Assembly (NCBI GenBank): GCA_900319905.1
Contig: ONQB01000007.1
Coordinates: 34,821-98,820 of the forward strand
DNA length: 64,000 bases
Direction of reading: 5' to 3'
Source of the DNA: an uncultured Prevotella sp.
GTDB lineage: Bacteria; Bacteroidota; Bacteroidia; Bacteroidales; Bacteroidaceae
Of the stretch, positions 53,722 through 60,236 are shown piece after piece. Below the pieces are notes generated by a model. That model was not told the DNA's origin. It worked only from the letters and a program-made list of their open reading frames with translations, and made no database searches. Position 1 is the first letter of the stretch. Each line of letters starts with the position of its first letter. Position numbers and translations under genes: made by a program.

Positions 53722-53750
53722 AACTAAACAGATTAGTTGGAGCGAACTAA
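53722..53750 (+). promoter_or_regulatory. Candidate BlaI-type operator (three half-sites)
   Basis: AACTAA (53722-53727), TTAGTT (53733-53738) and AACTAA (53745-53750) form two overlapping inverted pairs with spacers of 5 and 6. They lie 45 bases upstream of the repressor ATG, in the promoter region (TTACTTTG at 53759). An autoregulatory operator is the obvious reading. The half-site differs from the TACA/TGTA sites of staphylococcal BlaI. Confidence 0.45.
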
Positions 53751-53794
53751 ACTTTTTCGTTACTTTGCCGATAGAAACAATAAAACCGAAGAAG

Positions 53795-54154
53795 ATGAAA
53801 AAACTTACGGCAAAGGAAAAGGAAATCATGGATATGTTCTGGCAGCACGGTCCCATGTTCGTCAGGGACTTGTTGAAACTGTATCCAGACCCTAAGCCCC
53901 ATTTCAATACAGTCTCCACCCAGGTGCGTATGCTTGAGGGCAACGGCTTTGTCTGCCACGAGGCCGTCGGCAACAGCTTTCGCTACCGGGCTGCCATCAC
54001 GGAGGAGGCATACGGCAAGAGTACGCTTGCCGGAGTGATAAAGAACTATTTCGACAACTCTTATCTGTCGGCGGTCAGCGCCTTTGTCAAGGAGAAGAAG
54101 ATTACTGTCGAGGAGCTTCGCGACTTGGTAGAGCAGATAGAGCAGGGCAAGTAA
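53795..54154 (+). CDS. BlaI/MecI/CopY-family repressor
   Basis: A 119-residue winged-helix repressor. KLTAKEKEIMDMFWQHGPMFVRDLLKLY is the N-terminal helical part and FNTVSTQVRMLEGNGFVCHE the recognition helix and wing; the C-terminal half (YGKSTLAGVIKNYF, VEELRDLVEQIEQ) is the dimerisation region cut by the sensor protease in this family. ATG 53795 is used because the family begins at this Lys-Leu-Thr segment. The BlaR1-like gene follows 15 bases later, forming the standard repressor-sensor pair. No beta-lactamase gene is nearby, so the signal need not be a beta-lactam. Confidence 0.92.
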   Translation: MKKLTAKEKEIMDMFWQHGPMFVRDLLKLYPDPKPHFNTVSTQVRMLEGNGFVCHEAVGNSFRYRAAITEEAYGKSTLAGVIKNYFDNSYLSAVSAFVKEKKITVEELRDLVEQIEQGK

Positions 54155-54169
54155 TCCAAACAAAGCATC

Positions 54170-55762
54170 ATGGACTTCCTGTATTACGACCTCCGTGTAG
54201 CGGTGCTGATAGCGGTATTCTACATTTTCTACCGCCTCATGCTGTCGCGTGACAGTTTCCACCAACTCAATCGTGTGGTGCTGTTGGGTACCGCCGTGGC
54301 TTCCTTTGTACTGCCCCTCTGCGTCATCACCTTCCACCACACTGAGGTGCTGACGGCTATGCCGTCCGTTGAGGCGAGCATCGCCGGTGAAGGCGCAACC
54401 ACCGTGGTCTCCTCTGCGCCATGGTGGCAGACGGCATTGCCGATGGTCTATTGGTCAGGCGTAATTATCACCATATTACATATAATTCTCTCGATATCGA
54501 AGGTATGCATACTTATCAGCCGCTGCGAGAAGCATCGGCAGGCTGACGGCACCGTGATAGCCGTGGCCGATGGGGAAGTGTCCCCATTCTCCTGGATGCA
54601 CTTCATCGTGGTGTCACGTAGTGACTACGCCCATCCCGATCATGCCATCCTGCTGCACGAGCGTGAACACATCCGCCGGCATCATTCATGGGATGTGCTG
54701 CTCGTTGATATCCTCACGTCGTTTCAGTGGTTCAATCCCACCATGTGGATGCTGCGCTCCGACCTGCGTGCCATCCACGAGTACGAGGCTGATGCGGCGG
54801 TTCTCTCAAGCGGCGCTGACGCGCGCCAGTATCAATATCTTTTAGTAAAGAAAGCCATGGCTGCGGCAGGGTACTCTGTGGTCAATGGCATCAACCACAG
54901 TACCTTAAAACAAAGAATCACCATGATGAATAATCAAAAGCATAACCGATATTCCTGGCTTAAAGCCATGTATGTACTCCCCGTTGTTGCCGTTTCGCTC
55001 TTTGCCACGGCAAAGACTGTCACCGACTACAAGATTGCCAATACCGCCATTCCGGCTGCTTCCCGTCCCGCCGTGACCACACAGAAGGCCACCATGACTC
55101 ACACCGATACCACTTCGCTGGACAGGCTGGAGCAGAAGGTAGCCCAGAAGAGCGCAAGCAAGTTCAAGGACATGTTAATCGTCATTGACGGTAAAGAGAC
55201 ACCCTATTCGAGTCTTGCAAACATCGATCCCAACACCATCTTCTCGATAACAATCGTTAAAGACAAAGCCCAGACTGCCAAATATGGAGCAAAGGGTGCC
55301 AATGGTGTGATTGTCGTTACAACGAAGAAGGCAGCCTCGGCAGAAGAGAAGGAGAAAGGAGTCTTTGACGTGAGCGACGAGATGCCAGAGTTCTATGGCG
55401 GTCGCACGGCCATGATGCAGTATCTCAGTGAGAACATGAAGTATCCCGCCGTTGCCAAAGAAAACAGTGTCCAGGGCCGTGTGGTGGTCAGCTTCATTGT
55501 CAAGGCCGACGGTTCCGTAGCCGACTCTAAGGTGGTGTATAACGGTACTAAGTACTCGCCCGTGACACCAGCCGAAGGCGAGCACAAGGATGTGAAGACC
55601 AAGACGACCGTAACGCCGGAGGAGGAAGCAGAGGGCAAGGAGGCGCTGGCCCAGGAAGCTGTGCGCGTGGTCAGCAACATGCCTGCGTGGATTCCCGGCA
55701 AACATAACGGCAAGCCCGTCGACGTGAAGTATAATATTCCGCTGTCGTTCAGGATGAAGTAG
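54170..55762 (+). CDS. BlaR1-like M56 metallopeptidase with plug-like and TonB C-terminal domains
   Basis: A 530-residue inner-membrane protein. Four hydrophobic segments lie in the first 280 residues, and a gluzincin-type site HEREH is at 163-167 on the cytoplasmic side, with HEYEAD further on as third ligand. After the last membrane span (AMYVLPVVAVSLFATA) the periplasmic part lacks a penicillin-binding domain. It has instead a segment (about 330-385) like the SusC plug, with FSITIVKDKAQTAKYG and KGANGVIVVTTKK, then a TonB C-terminal-like domain (about 410-530). The protease presumably cleaves the adjacent repressor on a signal sensed by these domains. Many Bacteroidetes M56 proteins end in TonB-like domains. 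Confidence 0.88.
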   Translation: MDFLYYDLRVAVLIAVFYIFYRLMLSRDSFHQLNRVVLLGTAVASFVLPLCVITFHHTEVLTAMPSVEASIAGEGATTVVSSAPWWQTALPMVYWSGVIITILHIILSISKVCILISRCEKHRQADGTVIAVADGEVSPFSWMHFIVVSRSDYAHPDHAILLHEREHIRRHHSWDVLLVDILTSFQWFNPTMWMLRSDLRAIHEYEADAAVLSSGADARQYQYLLVKKAMAAAGYSVVNGINHSTLKQRITMMNNQKHNRYSWLKAMYVLPVVAVSLFATAKTVTDYKIANTAIPAASRPAVTTQKATMTHTDTTSLDRLEQKVAQKSASKFKDMLIVIDGKETPYSSLANIDPNTIFSITIVKDKAQTAKYGAKGANGVIVVTTKKAASAEEKEKGVFDVSDEMPEFYGGRTAMMQYLSENMKYPAVAKENSVQGRVVVSFIVKADGSVADSKVVYNGTKYSPVTPAEGEHKDVKTKTTVTPEEEAEGKEALAQEAVRVVSNMPAWIPGKHNGKPVDVKYNIPLSFRMK

Positions 55763-55828
55763 CCCTCATTCCTTGTTCAACGCACAAGGATACCTTTTCC
55801 CATTTAACCCTATTCTGACGATCTTGTC

Positions 55829-55848
55829 CCTCCCCGATTTCGGGGAGG
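55829..55848 (+). terminator. Hairpin after the BlaR1-like gene
   Basis: CCTCCCCGA, TT, TCGGGGAGG: 9-bp perfect arms, 66 bases after the stop codon, followed by AGGGGTTTACTTT. A probable terminator, with a modest T-tract. Confidence 0.5.
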
Positions 55849-55953
55849 AGGGGTTTACTTTGCATATGCAAAGCAGGAAAAGAGCGTGAAGTAAAGCATG
55901 TTGGCCTTAATAGAACAGGCACCCCATGGTGTAACAGCGTTAAAACAATGTAA

Positions 55954-55988
55954 ATATCACACTTGCGTGAGTCACGTTTGTGTGATAT
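55954..55988. promoter_or_regulatory. 35-bp near-perfect palindrome
   Basis: ATATCACAC (55954-55962) and GTGTGATAT (55980-55988) enclose CGTGA-G-TCACG. It lies directly upstream of the TATATTTG box (55993-56000) of a broken ATPase gene and covers the -33 region, so it may be an operator. Similar TCACAC/GTGTGA arms occur at 59749-59800. Confidence 0.5.
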
Positions 55989-55992
55989 TGCC

Positions 55993-56000
55993 TATATTTG
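55993..56000 (+). promoter_or_regulatory. -7 box of the broken ATPase gene
   Basis: TATATTTG, 26 bases upstream of ATG 56026. Its survival suggests that the gene was lost recently. Confidence 0.45.
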
Positions 56001-56025
56001 CACAGCAACTATAGAGCGCATCCAT

Positions 56026-56482
56026 ATGAAAAAGCCATTTGTTTACGGAGAACTGGCAACAAAAGACAATTTTATTGACCGGCAGGAAGACAGAAAGCGA
56101 TTGAAAACATTCTTGCAGAATGGCATCAACGTCATGCTGATTTCCCCACGCCGATGGGGAAAATCATCGCTTGTAAAAATGGCCATGGAGGAGCTGCGCA
56201 ACGCAGACCATTCTGCTCGTTGACACCAATGCCCCCGTCTTTGAGGCTGACGTTGATGGTCTCACCGTTTCCCAGGTCAACATGCTGATCGCCATCGCCA
56301 ACGGAGAAAGCCATTTCAATGCACAGGACGTCAACAGAAAATATTCTCTTGGCGCGCCACAGACCGTCAGCAGGAATAAGCAGACGCTGACCAAAAAGGA
56401 TATCATAGAGCGAAACGGAGACGTCTACACCTTCGTCGATCCCATCTTCAAGTTCTGGTTCAAGAAGAATCATCACGCTTAA
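56026..56482 (+). pseudogene. AAA ATPase pseudogene with internal deletion
   Basis: The first part encodes FVYGELATKDNFIDRQEDR then a Walker A of the PRRWGKSSLV type, the start of a common Bacteroidetes ATP-binding protein. After AMEEL the frame stops at 56221. In another frame the C-terminal winged-helix part of the same kind of protein appears (LIAIANGESHFNAQ, YSLGAPQTVSRN, TFVDPIFKFWF), ending at 56482. About 200-250 codons between them, with Walker B, are missing. Promoter box and start codon are intact. This is the third deletion-scarred gene in the right half of the window. Confidence 0.75.
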
Positions 56483-56695
56483 TGTACAATTTGTTGCCTA
56501 CATTATTCATGGAGATAATCCATACGGCTTGATAATTTTAAATTTAATTCTAAAGAGAATTTTAAATTCCATTTCAAGCCGTTTGCGGCGCCCATCAAAC
56601 AAAGAATATTGGACGTTTGTTTAGGTCGGGTGCCCCTATAAAGGAAGCAGGGAGGGACTACAAGGATAAAGCTATTTGAAATCTTTGTTGTTATA

Positions 56696-57020
56696 GAACC
56701 CCCTTGTGGGGTTCCGGTACCATAGCGAGGGGATGAGGTGAGCGTAGCGAGCCTCTTCCCCTCGTAGCATAATGGGGGATTAATTAAATCGCTACCCCCT
56801 TGCGGGGTTGCGGCAATGTCAGATTCCCGGCCTATCGTCCATGTCCACTTTACATGATTCTGTTTCATGGATGCGTCGTATTTGATATTGCCGCAACCCC
56901 ACAAGGGGGTAGCGAATTATTGTACGCATCATGTTGCGAGGTTACGAGGGGAATCGCAGCATTCGCTATCGCTCATTTGCTCATCCCCTCGCTATGTTGC
57001 CGGAACCCCTAAAGGGGTTC
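56696..57020. repeat. Nested palindrome of about 325 bp
   Basis: Outer arms 56696-56737 (GAACCCCCTTGTGGGGTTCC then CGGTACCATAGCGAGGGG) and 56980-57020 are near-perfect reverse complements. Inner arms 56789-56820 (TCGCTACCCCCTTGCGGGGT) and 56884-56915 pair almost fully, and a third pair (CTTCCCCTCGTAGC / GTTACGAGGGGAA) lies between. It is non-coding. It could be a miniature element or a foldback element; no target-site duplication was identified. Confidence 0.75.
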
Positions 57021-57215
57021 TTGCAATACCTTAAAGAAATGTTTATCGGCCGGGTGTAACTATGACAAAGCAGGGTGCATAAAATAGAAATGTCAATTTG
57101 CAATATAGTACCACAGAGATTATCAAACGTCCTTTCTGACCGTCTTATTTTATGCCCGAAGGGCAATTTTACGCGAAGCGATTTTCGTCATTGACAGGCT
57201 TAACCCCGAAGGGGT

Positions 57216-57278
57216 GAGGCTAACGTTACGGGATAGTCGTCGAGCTTGCTCGTAAGGCGATCCCGTAACGTTAGCCTC
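57216..57278. repeat. 19-bp perfect inverted repeat
   Basis: GAGGCTAACGTTACGGGAT (57216-57234) and ATCCCGTAACGTTAGCCTC (57260-57278) with a 25-base loop containing CGAGC/GCTCG. Several short hairpins with CCCGAAGGG-type loops precede it (about 57150-57215) and GCTCCATTGGGAGC follows. The 1-kb stretch 56483-57506 is otherwise without genes. Confidence 0.8.
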
Positions 57279-57364
57279 AGGAGCTCCATTGGGAGCGGAA
57301 GGCTGACGATGACTATTTTCCTTTAATAGGGTGACGCATTGGCGAAGTCAAGAATACTCATTTC

Positions 57365-57453
57365 TGAGCCAAAAGCGACAAGAAAAGTTGATTTTGGCTC
57401 ACTTATCGCTTATTAGTGAGCCAAAATGAGAATAAATTGATGTTTTTGGCTTG
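57365..57453. promoter_or_regulatory. Four alternating TGAGCCAAAA half-sites
   Basis: TGAGCCAAAA (57365-57374), TTTTGGCTCA (57392-57401), TGAGCCAAAA (57417-57426) and TTTTGGCTTG (57444-57453) alternate in orientation with centres 27, 25 and 27 bases apart. The last overlaps the -33 position of the ATPase promoter. This is a likely multi-site operator for the downstream gene. Confidence 0.6.
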
Positions 57454-57473
57454 CTTATATCGTTCCTTTTTCG

Positions 57474-57481
57474 TAATTTTG
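57474..57481 (+). promoter_or_regulatory. -7 box of the ATPase/DUF234 gene
   Basis: TAATTTTG with TTGC at 57451-57454, 19 bases upstream. The predicted leader to ATG 57507 is about 20 nt. Confidence 0.55.
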
Positions 57482-57506
57482 TCTCAAAACAATAAACAAT
57501 ATCTAT

Positions 57507-58925
57507 ATGGGCGGACTGATAGGAAGGATAAAAGAAAAACTGCTTCTGGAGCAGTATGTGGAGAGTGAGCACTCGGAGTTCATTGCCATTTATGGACGAC
57601 GGCGCATAGGTAAGACTTTCTTGGTGACAGAGACGCTGGGAAAAGAGCTTGACTTTGACATGACCGGTGTCATGAATGGTGACTCGGCCATGCAGCTTAC
57701 CAGTTTCTCTTTGTCTCTTGCGCAGAGCGGCTACACGGGGAGGCAACCCAAGAACTGGATAGAGGCCTTCGCGGCCTTGAGGGAGGTTGTTAGCTCTCGA
57801 CTCGGACAGCGGCATGTCGTACTGTTCATTGACGAGATGCCGTGTCTGGACACGCCGAAGTCGGGATTCGTCCCCGCCCTCGACCTTTTCTGGAACGGAT
57901 GGGCCAGCCGGCAGAAGAATGTTAAGCTTGTCGTATGTGGCTCTGCAACAACTTGGATGGTGGACAATATCATTGACAGTCATGGTGGGCTCCACAATCG
58001 CATTACTCATGAAATGCACTTGCATCCGTTCACGTTGGATGAGACAGAGCAATATCTTCAGAACAATGGATTCCATTGGAACCGATTGGCGGTATGCCAG
58101 ACATATATGATTCTCGGTGGAGTGCCCTATTATCTGAGCTTGCTTGACAACAAGATGGGACTGCCGGCAAATGTGGACCGGCTGTTCTTTTCTGAGGATG
58201 CCGAGTTGGCGCGTGAGTATGAGCGGCTGTTCAGCTCCCTCTTTCGCAATCCGCAACCATACAAAGACATTATCCGCTTGTTGACCGACAACAGAAGCGG
58301 GTTGACACGCAAGGAGATAAGCAGTAAACTTGGCAAGGAGAGCGGAGGAAATCTGTCGAAGATGTTGACAAACCTTGAGAACTGCGACTTTCTTAGGAAA
58401 TATAATGTCCGTGAGAGGAAAATCAACTCCAACAATGGTATCTATCAGCTGACCGACTTTTATGTCAGATTCTACAATGACTTCTGCCGCACGCATTCCA
58501 CAGACAGTCATTATTGGTCGAACTCTCTGAACACACCAAAACAGAATAATTGGTATGGCCTGGCCTATGAGCGGCTTTGCATGGCGCATGTTGAACAGAT
58601 AAAACATGCTCTTGGCATCTCCGGCATACGCACGGAATATTATTCTTGGCGCAGCAAGAACAGCATTCCTGCCGCGCAAATTGACCTGATCATCGAGAGG
58701 GCTGACGACATCGTGAACCTTTGTGAGATTAAATACAGTCGCGGCAAGTACACGATAGATGGCAATGAAGAGGAGAAATTGCGCAACCGCATCACTGTTT
58801 TCGAGCAGGAGACGGGCCTGCGCAAGGCCGTGCAGTTGACCATGATTACGACCTATGGTCTGAACACGAACGTGCACTCGTCGGAAGTGGCGGTCTCGCT
58901 TGACATGAACGCGCTGTTCGACTAA
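57507..58925 (+). CDS. ATP-binding protein (ATPase_2 plus DUF234 nuclease-like domain)
   Basis: A 472-residue cytoplasmic STAND-like ATPase of the archaeal-type ATPase family. Walker A is GRRRIGKTF (30-38), Walker B is HVVLFIDEMP (near 105-115), and VVCGSATTWM is sensor 1. A winged-helix region (about 265-340, KEISSKLGKESGGNLSKML) follows, then the DUF234 domain with IDLIIERADDIVNLCEIKYS, a PD-(D/E)XK-like core. The family is patchily distributed and its role is unknown; defence or DNA transactions are often suspected. It is flanked by palindromes upstream and a truncated gene downstream, consistent with transferred DNA. A very long open frame on the opposite strand is a shadow. Confidence 0.9.
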   Translation: MGGLIGRIKEKLLLEQYVESEHSEFIAIYGRRRIGKTFLVTETLGKELDFDMTGVMNGDSAMQLTSFSLSLAQSGYTGRQPKNWIEAFAALREVVSSRLGQRHVVLFIDEMPCLDTPKSGFVPALDLFWNGWASRQKNVKLVVCGSATTWMVDNIIDSHGGLHNRITHEMHLHPFTLDETEQYLQNNGFHWNRLAVCQTYMILGGVPYYLSLLDNKMGLPANVDRLFFSEDAELAREYERLFSSLFRNPQPYKDIIRLLTDNRSGLTRKEISSKLGKESGGNLSKMLTNLENCDFLRKYNVRERKINSNNGIYQLTDFYVRFYNDFCRTHSTDSHYWSNSLNTPKQNNWYGLAYERLCMAHVEQIKHALGISGIRTEYYSWRSKNSIPAAQIDLIIERADDIVNLCEIKYSRGKYTIDGNEEEKLRNRITVFEQETGLRKAVQLTMITTYGLNTNVHSSEVAVSLDMNALFD

Positions 58926-58987
58926 TTTACATATATGCCCCTGCCATGTTGAAGCATGTCCTTAATAGGTATTAGATGATAATTTCT

Positions 58988-59455
58988 CTATATGAGCAGT
59001 TGGTAATAGTAGTCTGTGAATTTATAACGGCTGTTAGGGAAAAGAATATTATGGATAAGATGCTCATAAATGACATCGCATGCATGAAGTCCTTTGATAA
59101 CGGATTTGGCAAAAGGATTACGAATCTTTGTTATCACATCCTCCCTGTCATTAATGAACACAATACTCTCACCGGATGGCAATTGCTTACGTTCACCAAA
59201 CTTATGCCATTCGGATTTATCTATAAAGAGACCATTGGCTTTTGCTATGGCAACTATACGTGCACTCTCTGACTCCTGCGCTGCAGTTCCCGTGCTTTGC
59301 TCGTAATTTCCATATTGTTCAATGGATAAGCCCAGTCTCGAACACTCTAATATCGCTTCGGTCGCTATCTGCCTGAAGCTTGGATCCAAACTCAGCACGT
59401 ATTGTTGTGCTGTCAGACCGTTTCTTAAATATAGCGTTGATAATCTTTCGTCCAT
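58988..59455 (-). CDS. Truncated gene, possibly polyvalent-protein kinase-like
   Basis: A 155-residue frame from ATG 59455. The N-terminal part (TAQQYVLSLDPSFRQIATEA, then SRLGLSIEQYG and ESESARIVAIAKANGLFID) continues into SGESIVFINDREDVITKIRN and HACDVIYEHLIHNILFPNSR. The latter resembles kinase-like domains found on polyvalent proteins of conjugative elements and phages. After YKF the sequence departs and ends at once, about where homologues as I recall them continue for another 60-100 residues, so it is probably 3'-truncated. No promoter box was found. Convergent with the ATPase gene. Family assignment is tentative. Confidence 0.5.
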   Translation of the reverse strand: MDERLSTLYLRNGLTAQQYVLSLDPSFRQIATEAILECSRLGLSIEQYGNYEQSTGTAAQESESARIVAIAKANGLFIDKSEWHKFGERKQLPSGESIVFINDREDVITKIRNPFAKSVIKGLHACDVIYEHLIHNILFPNSRYKFTDYYYQLLI

Positions 59456-59566
59456 AGTCGTACCACATCATTTTATTATCTACAAGAATACTGCAAACGA
59501 GTACAATCGAGGACTTGCCCTAGAACTATCGGGTGCAGCTGAATTATGCAACAAATATAACCATAT

Positions 59567-59607
59567 TTTTCCAAAGGTGCAAATGAATGTCTTGAAATTG
59601 AATGGAG
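59567..59607. repeat. 41-bp direct repeat, left copy
   Basis: Begins TTTTCCAAAGGTGCAAATGA and matches 62873-62913 at 39 of 41 positions in the same orientation. Flanking bases differ on both sides. Confidence 0.8.
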
Positions 59608-59748
59608 CGTGCTAAGCAGCCGCAAATGTATGGCATTCCCTCTGTCGTTGATATGAGCAAGTTCAACATCATGGAGGCATACCAAGCTACTCCGTGAACT
59701 TGTAGACCAAGGCACAACGTCTGCCAGTATAAGCTATAGCCAATGTGA

Positions 59749-59800
59749 TAACTCACACCATCGTATTCTCACAGAATGGAGAATGTGATTGTGTGAGTTA
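59749..59800. terminator. Compound hairpin with T-tract
   Basis: TAACTCACAC (59749-59758) and GTGTGAGTTA (59791-59800) are perfect 10-bp arms; inside, ATTCTC pairs with GAGAAT. A run of seven T follows on the plus strand. No complete plus-strand gene ends just before it, so it may insulate the RNA locus downstream. Confidence 0.5.
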
Positions 59801-59841
59801 TTTTTTTGCTGTACACCACCTATATTATCAAAGAAATGTAG

Positions 59842-59849
59842 TATCTTTG
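59842..59849 (+). promoter_or_regulatory. -7 box of the candidate RNA
   Basis: TATCTTTG matches TAnnTTTG, with predicted transcription start near 59856. No TTTG lies at the expected distance upstream. Confidence 0.45.
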
Positions 59850-59855
59850 CGATGT

Positions 59856-60163
59856 CCTTCCTAAAGGCTGATGTTTCGACAAAAGCCCAAAGGGTGGGTG
59901 ACATATATGGGAAAGCGTTTACTAGCGCTTTGTTCTTAGCGACTCGAAAACTTCGCAACTTTTCATCACTGCTAAAGAACATGGCAACGGTAGATGCTCA
60001 TGGGTATGTATTATCCTAGCTGTAGGTGTGCCTTTATTGGTATGCCTATAGTGGCGTTATACGTATCGGCGTGGGCTTCTGCGTTGCTCGTTCTAGCAGT
60101 GATGGGCAATGCGAAGGCCTCGAGTCGCTGGACGAGTAACGGTACAGCGACCCACGCTTTTTT
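59856..60163 (+). ncRNA. Candidate structured non-coding RNA
   Basis: About 308 nt between a TAnnTTTG box and a T-tract. The 3' part forms an apparent three-way junction: GCGTGG (60069-60074) pairs with CCACGC (60152-60157). Inside are CTTCTGCGTTGC (60076-60087) with GCAATGCGAAG (60106-60116), and GTCGCTG (60124-60130) with CAGCGAC (60145-60151). Six T follow at 60158-60163. A 13-bp stem with G-U pairs lies at 60020-60032 / 60039-60051, and AAAGCG/CGCTTT at 59912-59931. It does not show the conserved cores of tmRNA, RNase P RNA or SRP RNA. A 55-codon frame at 59852 starts before the predicted transcript and covers only its first half. Confidence 0.42.
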
Positions 60164-60236
60164 CGTATATATCCAACAGAATCTGAAACTTACAACAATT
60201 CATGCTGGGTCGTGCATGATATTAATCCATATAGTC

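Noticed and set aside
57399-58877. 492-codon open frame on the minus strand
   Set aside because: It lies wholly opposite the ATPase/DUF234 gene, which has clear Walker motifs and a promoter. The antisense product has no domain.
59852-60019. 55-residue protein gene
   Set aside because: The start codon lies at or before the predicted transcription start, the product matches nothing known to me, and the following sequence is strongly structured. Not excluded, but the RNA reading fits better.
59856-60163. tmRNA, RNase P RNA or SRP RNA
   Set aside because: No tRNA-like end with CCA, no tag-peptide frame, no conserved RNase P core and no SRP tetraloop motif were seen.
59994-60236. N-terminal extension of the glycosyltransferase
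   Set aside because: It would translate the three-way-junction stem and T-tract; the family start motif begins only after 60237.
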